Shown here: one piece after another, positions 41,235 through 51,430 of the stretch
Layout of the letters: each line of letters begins with the position of its first letter
Position numbering within the stretch: the stretch's first letter is position 1
The notes under the pieces: model-generated
Database searches by the model: none
Told to the model about the DNA's origin: nothing
The model's input: only the letters and a program-made list of their open reading frames with translations
Source of the DNA: Maylandia zebra
Lineage: Eukaryota; Chordata; Actinopteri; Cichliformes; Cichlidae
DNA: 64,000 nucleotides
Direction: 5' to 3'
Assembly: GCF_041146795.1 (NCBI RefSeq)
Contig: NC_135172.1
Location: forward strand, 44,123,123 to 44,187,122
Made by a program: the position numbers and the translations under genes

Positions 41235-41890
41235 TTGGAATAGACCATGTGCACGTTAGCATATGCTACTTCCGGTGCGGAAACTCCTGTGGGGAGCTGT
41301 GTTTCCGGTGTCCTATTCGCGCCTGGTTTACGGTCCAAAACAAGTTAAGCAAATGAATGAATCAAGCGGCGATTTACATTTCTATAGATGTCTCGGGCAT
41401 TTACCCAACATATCTGTAAATGATGTTCATCGACTTGTCGATATCTTTCCCCCGCGCCTCAGAGCAAAAGAGAAAATGCATTCAAATGTTATATTTCTCA
41501 GCTGTCTCTCGTTTATCGCGGGTGTTATGTTCTAAAAATAACCAGCGAGAGGTGAAATCAAGGAGCCAATTTTATTTTTTGATGGTGCAAAACGTTTGGT
41601 GGACATCGTGGACATACAGTACTGCACTTCAGTCACACTGCTAGCATCGATGCAGCGATTCTGTACAGGAGAGACGGAGGAGATCGTCTGCAGCGATCAG
41701 GACGCAGGACGCAATGTGACGTAAAAAAAACAAAGCATGCAAACTCAAACAATCAAAAAATGATATGGCAACATGTGGCAATTGGTTGTATAGGAAGAGG
41801 GAGAAGTTTTAGGAGTGAGGGCGGCGAGTGCCACTGTTTCTGTGCCATATTGAATGATTTGGTTAATTTAAAATAATGCCAATAATGATT
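41235..41890. repeat. Unidentified insert in the Tc1-like element
   Basis: The Tc1 sequence appears to stop near ...CAGCTAAATTG and resume near AAGCTAAACC. The insert holds a 90-codon open stretch (41263-41535) including GDLHFYRCLGHLPNISVNDV, which I do not recognise, and its right 150 bases match 37995-38168. It is probably a transposon fragment. Boundaries are approximate. Confidence 0.4.
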
Positions 41891-42457
41891 GAAGCTAAAC
41901 CTGGGCGTTTCACTTGTCGACGACTAAACATAGGACAGAAAAGCAAACAGCAGCAGAAAGCTGGTGCAGTAAAGGCTGGGAGAGCAGCAAAAGTAGGAAA
42001 CCCAGCATCTGGTGGTGTCCGTGACTTCAACACTTAAGGCCTTTGCCAGCAAAGGGTTTTGAATAAAGTAATAGAAATTATCAATTTATTTTCAGTTATT
42101 TAATTTTTCCAAATACTTTTGAGCCTGAAACGAAGGCATTGTGTTAAAATACTTTAGTTTCTCATATTTTTATGCGGTCATTTTGTCCAACACACTGAAT
42201 TAAAGCTGAACGTGTGCACTTCACCTGCATCAGAGCTGTTTCATTTAAAATTCATTGTGGTAATGTACCAACATTAGAAAATTTGTCTCAATCCAAATAT
42301 TCATGGACCAAACTGTAAGTCTGTCAGCTCACTAAAATAAAAACAAACACCTTCAGATCCTGAAGGATGCATAAAACAAACAGCCCAGTGGAGCTAACAG
42401 AGCGGCAGGAACAGCTGGATGACTCCTGTGAACGGACGAAGGATAAACAAGAGGCTG

Positions 42458-45400
42458 TCAGATGTCCACAACCATCGTTTTGTGAATGTCCAATCCTCCC
42501 GCCACCTGCAGGAGACAACAGGAAGTGATGTCACACACTGTTTTTTCTTGTTTTTAACTGAATCGACTCTGTAAACAGAGGAGGCCCCGAGAGCTCCGTG
42601 AACTAACAGAAAGATTTTAAAGGTAATTCTGTGTTGATCTGGGAGTCGATGAGGTGACTTCAGTTCTGTGGGCGTCAAACAGACCTGTGAGGGTTCTGGA
42701 TTCGAAATGAGCTGAAGAGGTCCTGCTGGTGCTGTAGAGCAGCGGTCCCCAACCCCGGGCCACGGACCGGTACCGGGCCGCGAGAGCCGAGGCTCGGGTG
42801 AGAAGTTTATGGTTTTCAGGGTTTTATTGTGAACTTGGTTTCCCTGGGTCTTATTTTGAAAGAAATGTTTAAACGTTACCATAGCGACCAGCAGAGATGG
42901 ACAGTAACGCGTTACTGTAATCTGATTACTTTTTTCGAGTAACGAGTAAAGTAAGGGATTATTATTGCAAAAACGGTAATTAGATTACCGTTAGTTTCCC
43001 GTAGGAACGCTGCGTTACTGCGTTACTAAAACCGTGATTTTTTGCGAGAATGTCTCATGACAGTGACGTAAGCGAGTGCGCTGTTCGTGACAACAGCTGT
43101 GTGCAGATCAACAATGGATCATATATGGAGTGCAGAGAGAGTATGAGCGTGCAGCGTTTAAAGCGTGGAAGTACTGACCTTACTTTGAGTTTGATTCCAT
43201 AAAAAGTGACAAAAACATTAGTGTCCGCTGTGCGTGGGAAGAAAACTTCTTTTTACAGCGAAAAAACCCCTAAACTTCCAACAAGCACTGAGTAGCTACA
43301 ACGTAATGGGAAACTCACAGAGAAACTTGCGGATTCTTCCACTGACCGCGGCACACCTGCACCAGGGTAAACCTCCGCCTGCCCCACTCCTGCTTTACAG
43401 GTGAAAATAGAGCAACAGGACCGCTGAGTCTTTGACTTTATTTATTTTCTGCTGTGTTTTACTTGCATCTGTTTGAAAGACTGAGTGTAAACACAAAAAA
43501 TATTTTATTTTATGAGCTGGAATGTGCAGAAAATAGGTTTAAATGTTAAACTAATTTCTTCCAGTCAGAGAATGTTGCATATAATTAAATCTTTGCTTGA
43601 TGCATAAAGTTAAAAGATTAAAACTAATAAAACAAGTTTTAAAAAGAGACTTTTCCCTTTGATTACATTTAATATGATGGATTATGTAGAAAAAGTAGAA
43701 TTGGGCTGAAAGATCTATCGCTTTATCACCTCTTCAGGTTGTAAATCGTGTTTTTAAAAAGTAACTAAGTAATTAATTACTTTTGAAAATAAGTAATCAG
43801 TAAAGTAACGGGATTACTTTTTTGGGGAAGTAATCAGTAATTAGTTACTGATTACTTTTTTCAAGTAACTTGAGCAACACTGGCAACCAGACAGCATTAA
43901 GGGCAGAGAGGAGGACGCTGCTAATAAAGTTACACAATCACACAGTGAATTCATGTTTATCATTATATTTACAGAACACCAGTTTCTGTCTCGGTTGAAT
44001 CATTTTAATTTGTTGTGTTTGTCTGCGACACCTTAAAGGCCGGTCGGTGAAAATATTGTCAGACATAAACTGGTCAGTGGCACAAAAAAGGTTGGGGAGC
44101 GCTGAGTTAGATAATCCTGCAAGTACAGCTTCACGATGTTCTTCCCTAAGCGACCTTCTCGGGTCTTTACTGTTGGAGCTTTCTCAGAGTCAGTTTCTAA
44201 CTTTTGATGCATGTTTTGAGCCGTGCTGGTCGCATGCACGCACACATGTGTTAGCACCATAACTCTGTCCTGGACCCAGTTTGCACTTCAACATCCTTTT
44301 TGACCTTTCATACAATAAATCTAGAAGTAATGGCCGTATCTGCAGCCCTCCTCCCTGCACATGAACTGAGATCAGCTGATTGAAGCCCAAATGTTTCATG
44401 TTTCTTTCTTTCTATTTGCTCCTCATTCAGGTAACTGAAGAACCTTTATAGCAGTTTTAAGTATAACACTTTACTGCATTACTAGGAAACGTAACGTGGT
44501 TGTAGCACAGATTACGGCGCGTTGCTTTGGTGCAGACTCCAGTTTGAGTCCAGGTGGTGAAACGAGTCACAAAAACTCACCGCGCAGAACTCCTCGAAGG
44601 AGATTCTGCCGTCTCCGTCTTTGTCGGCGCCTATGATAGTTTTGTCGACGATCTGCTGCAGCTGTGTGTCTTTCAGGTTGCTTCCCACCATCGTCTTTAG
44701 GACCTGGAAGAGTTCTCCATTGGAGATGTAACCGTCTTTGTCCATGTCGTAGATCCTAAAGGCAACTGAGGCCAAAGAAAATCACAGAGGAAATGTGAAG
44801 GTAAGTTTCAGTTCGATTCCATGTTATTTATGGTAAATGGCCTGTATTTATATAGCGCCTTACGCTAAGGACCCCAAAGCGCTTTACACACCCAGTCATC
44901 CACACATTCACACACTGGTGATGGCAGCTACATTGTAGCCACAGCCACCCTGGGGCGCACTGACAGAGGCGAGGCTGCCGGACACTGGCGCCACCGGGCC
45001 CTCTGACCACCACCAGTAGGCAACAGGTGAAGTGTCTTGCCCAAGGACACAACGACCGAGACTGTATTTATGTAGCACACAATCAAAACAACAACATTCG
45101 CCTCAAGGTGTTTAAAAATTGAGCATAGTTTATGAACCATGATGGTTAAAGCTGAAGTGCTTACAACGCAGCCGCTGCTCCTTGTTTCCTTTCACGCTGA
45201 ACTGAAAGACTCCTTCAATGAACTCTGTGGAAAAGGAAAATCATCACTGTTGTTGTTTAAGGCTGAAGAACAAGAAGATCAAAAGGTCTGAGATACGATC
45301 GTCTCCACGCAGAGACAAAACGCTCCGAGAACAAACCGAACGGCTCGGTGCCTGCTGGGTAATCCTGCACACGTTGTGTTCATCGATTAATTATATGACT

Positions 45401-45924
45401 CAGCGGATCAGAGATGATATAAATGTCAAACCTGGACTGAGTAACTGAATCATGAGGATATTATTGACTGTAAAAAGGTGTCAAACTGTATCTGTGTGAT
45501 AGCGATGAGGCTGTAACGGCTGAGCTGCTGTTCGTCTTCTGTAAAAACTCTTTCGCACCTCTGAAGTCGACTTCCCCGTTTTCGTCGGTGTCGAATATAT
45601 CGATGACTCGCTGCACGAGGGGGTTCTGCTGGAGCTCTGGCAGGGACATGAACTCCTCCACGCTCAGGGATCCGGAGTCATCCAGGTCGAGTTTCTTAAA
45701 TCTCCTTCCCAGCCTCTTAATCTGATTAGCGTCTGAAATGAAACACAGAGAGAGAGAAGGTGGTTTCTAGAGGAGATCACATGACCAGAGGCTGTCTGTC
45801 AGCTCTACCAGCAGAGGACACGCCGCAGTTTAAACACCTGTCGTCCACCTGTCGCCCACCTGTGCCTCACTTCCTGCCTCTTCATCCTGTCAGACTTACC
45901 GGCTGCCTGCTTGGTGCTGCCCAT
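42458..45924 (-). CDS. ppp3r1: calcineurin regulatory subunit B-like, short N terminus
   Basis: This is the Ca2+-binding regulatory subunit of the calcineurin phosphatase. Five minus-strand exons: 45924-45900, 45732-45559, 45224-45165, 44765-44581 and 42505-42458. Every junction keeps frame and gives 163 residues. Four canonical EF-hand loops are visible: [36 protein letters not shown] and [12 protein letters not shown]. The ending [13 protein letters not shown] matches PPP3R1 (GGLDIHKKMVVDV). The N terminus [16 protein letters not shown] is about seven residues shorter than the conserved MGNEASYPLEMCSHF... form, and residue 6 is Gln where the myristoylation motif wants a small residue. The last intron carries nested hAT elements. 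It could be a diverged teleost duplicate rather than the main ppp3r1. The symbol is given for the family. Confidence 0.88.
42740..44104. mobile_element. hAT (Tip100/Zaphod-like) non-autonomous element in calcineurin B intron
   Basis: The left end CAGCGGTCCCCAACCC and the right end GGTTGGGGAGCGCTG (inverted CAGCGCTCCCCAACC) are typical hAT termini, and ACGGACCGGTACCGGGCC follows the left end as in Zaphod-type elements. Flanks CTGTAGAG and AGTTAGAT are only loosely similar. It is split by a second element at 42892-43882. It sits in the intron between exons 44581 and 42505. Confidence 0.7.
42892..43882. mobile_element. Second hAT-type element nested in the first
   Basis: It starts CAGAGATGGACAGTAACG and ends AAGTAACTTGAGCAACACTG (reverse CAGTGTTGCTCAAG). 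The 8-base flanks GCGACCAG (42884-42891) and GCAACCAG (43883-43890) differ at one base, a hAT-type target duplication. Both ends are rich in TAACG/GATTACTTTTT motifs, as in fish hAT non-autonomous families. No ORF. Confidence 0.8.
44832..45060 (+). repeat. Interspersed repeat with TATATAGCGC start, copy 2
   Basis: Same ordered blocks as 27838-28050 (GTATTTATATAGCGCC, CCCCAAAGCGCTTTACAC, ATTCACACACTGGTG, GAGGCTGCC). It lies in the calcineurin B intron between exons 45165 and 44765, so it is spliced out. Confidence 0.65.
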
Positions 45925-46830
45925 GGCTGCTGGCTGGACTTCACGGCTGTAACGGCTGTGCTGCGGGAGCTCCCGGTGCCTCGCTCTAAGCCCTAACACC
46001 CGGTCATGTGACACATCTTTCAACACTAATCACTCTGCTGATGACCACGAACTGAGCGTGCTCAGAAGGAACAGGGCAGCCCGGCACTCCACGTCAGGAG
46101 ATGATCTCACACACAAGAGCAAAGAAACTAGAACACTTTAAATAATCACATCTGATTAAATGCAGAAACTTTAACATGTCCTTTCTTTGGTCTCTGACTC
46201 TGAACGCCTCCACAATGGGACAGGCGTTGTTGTGCGTCTGCTGTGGTGAAACTGCAGCGGCCTGAAGGTGGACCACACGATGAACCAGAGATTTCACCAC
46301 ACACGCTTTAAAGAAAAGAAAAAAAGCAAACGTCCTTCACCGATATGTAGTTCTAACTATTAAAATATGTCCAAAGGTGTGACGATTACCTGTTTTTGAA
46401 TTACTTGAACTGTACAGCTGATACCGTGAAAGTGTTCGACTCGTATATCCACTGATGAATGTATGAAGAGTCCCATATTACCTACATGTTGATGCTAGGC
46501 TCCTCTTTAAATAAACCTTTATTTAAAACTACATTGAACACGTGTGAATTCAGCTCACAGCAGAAACAAGCTGCAGCTCTACGTTACAGTCAGGACAAAC
46601 CACATCAGGAGAAGTTTTGTTGTTTGTTTAAATCCTGAAGGCTCTGCATCACAGAACTGAGCTGAATATTTTGATTGGTGGGCTAGCTGAAGATGACGTG
46701 CTGCTTGGGGTCCAAGCCAGTGGGGGGTCCAGAGGGATAACATTCAGGCCTCAGCTGACCTGCATCCAGTGTTTGTTCTGATCCCATCATCGCCATAAAT
46801 TAACTCCATGTATTCACAAATCAGAAGGAG
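45925..46830. other. Calcineurin B upstream region, no gene seen
   Basis: This is the presumed promoter side of the minus-strand calcineurin B gene. I see no convincing TATA box, RNA gene or repeat, only short open stretches without family features. Confidence 0.35.
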
Positions 46831-47059
46831 GAAACAAACTCTGACAAAAATTAAATGTTGGTTTAATAACAGCTCTGATCAGACTGCATTTGCTGGACAT
46901 AGAAAAACCCGTTTACAGTACAAAGTTTGTGACCTCGAGGACAGAAAAATAAAATACTCTTTAAATCCAGATGGGCTGAGACCCTCATTAGTGTGTGATG
47001 GTTAACCATACAACACGCCTCACTCGTCCAGCCTGGCGTGTTCTAATCCGACCTTTGCT

Positions 47060-47242
47060 CCTTGTTGATAAATATAAACCATAAAATCATAAAAAAAAGG
47101 GTGAGGAGGAAAGAAACCCTGTGAAAAGCTGCAGTCAAGTCCAGTTTGTCTCTAAACGAAGATTCACAGGAACGTCACACTGAGTCCATCACGTTCATAT
47201 TCTGAGCCTCACAGCAGATTCTGTCCACTGGTGAGAACAGAG
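47060..47242 (+). promoter_or_regulatory. TRIM-type promoter and first exon, type II, for TRIM copy 2
   Basis: TATAAACCATAAAAT (TATA at 47073) preceded by TTTGCTCCTTGTTGATAAA is nearly identical to 25035-25070. The exon body (GCAGTCAAGTCC, GTTTGTCTCTAAAC, TTCACAGGAAC) and the donor AG/GTGAGTACAGACGATC after 47242 are conserved as well. The next good acceptor with a TRIM start is at 49446, giving an intron of about 2.2 kb. Inferred, without transcript evidence. Confidence 0.5.
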
Positions 47243-47344
47243 GTGAGTACAGACGATCGTGTTCGCACTGTTCGCACTGCAGGCAAGTCCAAACCAAACG
47301 TGAGTCCTCCTCTGTCTGTGGCAGACTGCTGGCTGACTCCTGGC

Positions 47345-48115
47345 ATGGTAAGTGGTAAGTTATCCAGATATGGGCCAGGACTGGCATAGTTTGGTGTATG
47401 TGGCCCAGGCCCATAGAAAACAGGTCTGGCCCGGATCCGGCATCAAGCTGGCACTTCTGACTGACTGGTGTCGTGGCAGGGTGTATGTCAGCCAGATGTG
47501 GGCCAGGTCTGGCAATGATGGCACTATTTATGCTCCTATTTTAGTTAGAAGACCCAAATGCCATGTTGCAATACTATACTGCTATGGTAGCCAATGTTTC
47601 AAATGCAGGTTTGACAGGTTTGTGAGTGTACACTTTATCCAAAACCTAGAGACGGTTTTGCCACCAGGTGGCTGTAGCTCAGGAGGTAGAGCAGGTCACC
47701 TACTGATCGGCAGGTTAGTGGTTCAAGAGTGTGAATGTGTATGAATGTAGTGAGGAAGCACTCAGTTTAGAGAAAGCATGTGATTGGGTGAATGTGGCAT
47801 GTTGTATAGAGCGCTTTGAGTGATCTGGGAGAGTAGAAAGGCGCTATAAAAGAATCAGTCCATTCACTGTCTGAACAGAGTTTCGTCATCTTCCTTATCA
47901 CTATTATGTTCCGGCACATGTTGTTATTACTTGGATTGATTAAGGTACACATTAGGCTGACATCTGGGGCCAGAGCTGAAACTGTTCTGGGCCAGCACAG
48001 GACTGCCAGTGTGTCTGCAACTGGCCTTGTGCTGGCCCATGTGTGGGCCACCAAAGGGCCGTCATTCTTTGCCGTGTGTGGGCCAGATCCGGGCCATATT
48101 AATGAAACTACACTT
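47345..48115 (+). repeat. GGCC-rich mosaic repeat with embedded tRNA-like SINE, left copy
   Basis: Degenerate blocks of the type TGGGCCAGGTCTGGCA repeat through both flanks. At 47665-47860 a tRNA-like unit is embedded: GGCTGTAGCTCAGGAGGTAG (A box), GGTTAGTGGTTCAAG (B box), and the tail GAAAGGCGCTATAAAAG. The same composite is present in opposite orientation at 51431-52414. The left copy appears to have lost its outer ends. Confidence 0.65.
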
Positions 48116-48949
48116 GCAAGAACAGCAAAGGGCTCACGTACGAGGACAGGTCACCTCTGGGTTCTTTAACAACATCAAACAACTCAGTGTTCCAACATCT
48201 GGAAGAGGCTGCAGAGTTCATGTTGTATGTGAATCCACTTGCCATAATAACCACAATGCATCTGTGATGTTTATTGGCTTAATGGTGGCCTCTCTCAGAG
48301 GCAGTGGTAAAACATTGTCAGATTATGAGAGACAAGCCTGGGCTGTATTATAGATCACAGTAAGTTAAAGTTTAACAGTTTAGCTTGTTATTATATATAG
48401 CTCTGGTTGTACCAGAGCGCTGTGCCTCCTTTTGCCACTAGGTGGCAGGTTCCTTAACATGTGGCTGTTTTTATAGGCAAGGTGTGTTCCTCGTGTAATC
48501 TGTCTGTGTTTAGGTTTCACTGGTTTTATTCACAGTCGTTTTTGAGTTGTTTCTATGTGTGCTAGCTGTAGGATGTTAGATGTCTCCCCTAACACACATT
48601 CACAGACGCTGAGTGAGGTCTGTGGTGTGTTTTTGATTCTGAAAGGATTTGGTGGAGCACTTTGGGACTTTGTTTTTATGTTATTTTTTTCTTCACCTGA
48701 GGGTTCTTATTGTTTGTGTGGTGCCATTGCTGGTAGGAGGAGAGGATCAGTGATGGTCACCCAAATACCCACATATGGCAAGAGCAGAGTTTTGCTGTTG
48801 CCTGAATCAAATACACAGAAACCAAGGATATGTTGTCTGGCAGTGACACCAATAGCAGGAACCCCCAACATCCTTCTCACACTGAGGAATTAGAGGACAG
48901 AGGACTGCTGAGACTCTTGGACCGTAATTGTATTAACAGACCTCTCTGC
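48116..48949. other. TRIM copy 2 presumed intron, no gene seen
   Basis: Short open stretches exist (for example 48009-48353) but none has a recognisable domain. Part of this one runs in from the mosaic repeat. I make no functional call. Confidence 0.3.
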
Positions 48950-49213
48950 ATTGAATCATATCTGTTATTAACCTCTGTCTCTCTTCCACAGCATGTCTTT
49001 ATCCTGTCTTCCTTCTCTCACCCCAACCAATCACAGCAGATGGCCCCGCCCCTCCCTGAGCCTGGTTCTGCTGGAGGTTTCTTCCTGTTAAAAGGGAGTT
49101 TTTCCTTCCCACTGTCACCAAAGTGCTGCTCATAGGGGGTCATATGATTGTTGGGTTTTTCTCTGTATGGATTATTGTAGGGTCTACTGTACAATATAAA
49201 GCGCCTTGAGGCA
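48950..49213 (+). repeat. L2-tail repeat, copy B
   Basis: Same ordered blocks as at 37262-37556 (TCTCTCTTCCACAGCATG, CAATCACAGCAGATGGCCC, AAAGCGCCTTGAGG). It lies in the presumed first intron of TRIM copy 2. Its upstream part also holds ATTAACAGACCTCTCTGCAT, which recurs in reverse near 56730. Confidence 0.7.
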
Positions 49214-49446
49214 ACTGAAGTTAGGGAACTTGTGAGTTTTAAAGGGTACGATTATGAAACCGTTCCTGTAATAGAACAATCTGAGGACATAATGAGTAAG
49301 CACATGAAGTTGTCAGGATGGGCATCTGTCACATCTGTCAGAACTGCTACGTTATGACTACAACCCTAACACTTGTTCCTTACTTTTAAAATATGAAATG
49401 TAAACAAAATTTCAAATAAGATGCATTTCCTTTCTTTCTCCCTTAG

Positions 49447-51087
49447 AGTGAAGAAATGTCTGCAGCCACCAATCTACAGTCTGAAGATCAGTTTCTGTGC
49501 TCCATCTGTCTGGATGTGTTCACTGATCCAGTCACCACATCATGTGGACACAACTACTGCAAAAACTGCATCACTCAGCACTGGGATGTTAATGACAGCT
49601 GCCAGTGTCCCAAGTGTAACAAGGTGTTCAAGACAAGGCCTGAACTTCATGTTAACACTTTGCTGTCTGAGATGGTTGCTCAGAGACGTGAATCTCAGCA
49701 GAAAGCCAGCAGCAGCAGCTCAGAGCAACAAGCTGCCAAACCAGGAGAAGTTCCCTGTGACGTCTGCACTGGACCCAGACTGAAGGCCCTGAAGTCCTGC
49801 CTGGTGTGTCTGACCTCCTACTGTCAGACTCACCTGGAGCCTCATCTGACAGCTACAAGTCTGAAAAGACATCAGCTGATTGAGCCTGTGGAGAACCTGG
49901 AAAGCAGGATGTGTAGGAAGCACGATAAACATCTGGAGCTGTTCTGTAAGATCGACCAGACATGTGTCTGCATGCTCTGCTCTGTTCTAGATCACAAGGC
50001 TCATGAAGTTGTTCCTCTGAGAGAAGAATACGAAGGAAAGAAGGCAGAGCTGGAGAAGACAGAGGCTGAGATTCAGCAGATGATCCAGAAGAGACGACTG
50101 AAGATTCAGGAGATCAAAGAGTCGGTGAAGATGAGGAAAGATGCTGCAGACAGACAGAAAGCAGAAGGTGTTCAGGTCCTCACGGCTCTGATGGAGTCTG
50201 TTGAGAGACGCCTGAAGGAGCTCATAAAGGAGATCGAAGACAAACAGGAAACTACAGAGAAACAGGCTGAAGGACTCATCAAAGATCTGGAACAGGAAAT
50301 CTCTGAGCTGATGGAGAGAAGATCTGAGGTGGAGCAGCTCTCACACTCTGAAGACCACCTCCACCTCCTCCAAAGCTTCTCCTCCCTGAAAGCTGCTCTA
50401 TGTACCAAGGACTGGACAGAGGTCAGAGTCCGTCCACCATCATATGAGGGGACCGTGGGGAGAGCTGTGGAGACACTCAGGAAAGACATGAAGAAGCTGT
50501 TTGAGGCTGCAGAGCTGAAGAGGGTCCAGCAGGATGCAGTGGACGTGACTCTGGATCCTGATACAGCAAATCCTTACCTCATCCTGTCTGACGATGGAAA
50601 ACAAGTGAATCATGGTGATGTGAGGAAGAAACTTCCGGACAACCCAGAGAGATTTTCTTACTGTGTTTGTGTTTTAACAGAGCAGAGTTTCTCTTCAGGC
50701 AGATTTTACTTTGAGGTTCAGGTTAAAGGAAAGACTGACTGGGACTTAGGAGTGTCCACAGAGTCGATCAACAGGAAGGGAAACATCAGACTGATTCCTC
50801 AAAATGGTTTCTGGACTGTGTGGCTGAGAAATGGAAGTGAGTACAGTGCTTGTGCCGCCCCTCCAGTCCGTCTCTGTCTCCGGTCTGGTCCTGAGAAGGT
50901 GGGGGTGTTTGTGGACTATGAGGAGGGTCTAGTCTCCTTCTATGACGTAGATGCTGCAGCTCTGATCTACTCGTTCACTGGCTGCTCCTTCACAGAGAAG
51001 CTCCACCCGTACTTCAGTCCTGGGCTTTATCAAGGTGTGAAAAACTCTGCACCACTGATCATCTGTCCTGTCAATCAAATTGAGTAA
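49447..51087 (+). CDS. TRIM E3 ubiquitin ligase, bloodthirsty-like, copy 2
   Basis: Splice acceptor ...CTCCCTTAG ends at 49446, ATG at 49456, stop at 51087, 543 residues in one coding exon. RING ligands are at the same positions as in copy 1 (Cys15 to Cys54), with B-boxes, coiled coil (KKAELEKTEAEIQQMIQ onward) and PRY-SPRY (LDPDTANPYLILSDD, GRFYFEVQVKGKTDWDLGV, GFWTVWLRNGSEYSA). The RING start, B-box and coiled coil are almost identical to 34063-35718, but the end of the RING and the SPRY variable loops differ. It is eight residues shorter, mostly around AVETLRKDMKK and DVRKKLPDNPE. An intact member of the same lineage, probably by recent tandem duplication. AATAAA lies at 51131. Confidence 0.9.
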   Translation, partial: SEEMSAATNLQSEDQFLCSICLDVFTDPVTTSCGHNYCKNCITQHWDVNDSCQCPKCNKVFKTRPELHVNTLLSEMVAQRRESQQKASSSSSEQQAAKPGEVPCDVCTGPRLKALKSCLVCLTSYCQTHLEPHLTATSLKRHQLIEPVENLESRMCRKHDKHLELFCKIDQTCVCMLCSVLDHKAHEVVPLREEYEGKKAELEKTEAEIQQMIQKRRLKIQEIKESVKMRKDAADRQKAEGVQVLTALMESVERRLKELIKEIEDKQETTEKQAEGLIKDLEQEISELMERRSEVEQLSHSEDHLHLLQSFSSLKAALCTKDWTEVRVRPPSYEGTVGRAVETLRKDMKKLFEAAELKRVQQDAVDVTLDPDTANPYLILSDDGKQVNHGDVRKKLPDNPERFSYCVCVLTEQSFSSGRFYFEVQVKGKTDWDLGVSTESINRKGNIRLIPQNGFWTVWLRNGSEYSACAAPPVRLCLRSGPEKVGVFVDYEEGLVSFYDVDAAALIYSFTGCSFTEKLHPYFSPGLYQGVKNSAPLIICPVNQIE

Positions 51088-51430
51088 CAACGTATTTGAA
51101 TTGATGAGATGATTTATTTTCATTAAAGGGAATAAATAATCAGGTCCTGTTTGCATGCTTTTATTTTCTAAGCATTCTCATTACTAACAGTGTTTTTAAC
51201 TGATGTCCTCCCTTAGAAGGGGCACCACATTGATGTAATACACTAAAAAAGCTACATGAAGAATTGTTTCGTTTCATAACATGTAACAATTCTCAAGAAT
51301 AGTAACAAAAGGTAGCTGATGTCATAGCATGTCATTGTCTTCATGGTCTGCAGAAAATGATGTGTGTTAATTTTTTTTAGTGTAACTCATATCATGTAAA
51401 AATGTCTTATTTTGGGGTATTTTGTGTCTT

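Larger units (their letters stand above)
39397..42309 (+). mobile_element. Tc1/mariner-like element carrying two nested insertions
   Basis: The left end GGGTCATATATATTTAGACAG and the right end CCAAATATTCATGGACC (read in reverse GGTCCATGAATATTTGG) form imperfect inverted repeats. Transposase-gene DNA is seen in pieces (after about 39740 and up to about 42060) but has no ORF. A hAT-type element sits at 40058-41056, and a second insert occupies about 41235-41890. The element with its inserts lies just past the 3' end of the calcineurin B gene. Confidence 0.65.

Noticed and set aside
47665-47740. A functional tRNA gene
   Set aside because: A and B boxes are present, but the cloverleaf does not close and the unit continues into a SINE body; the same composite recurs inverted at 51735-51970.
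48009-48353. A 114-codon frame upstream of TRIM copy 2
   Set aside because: Its first third comes from the GGCC-mosaic repeat and the rest has no recognisable domain or splice support.
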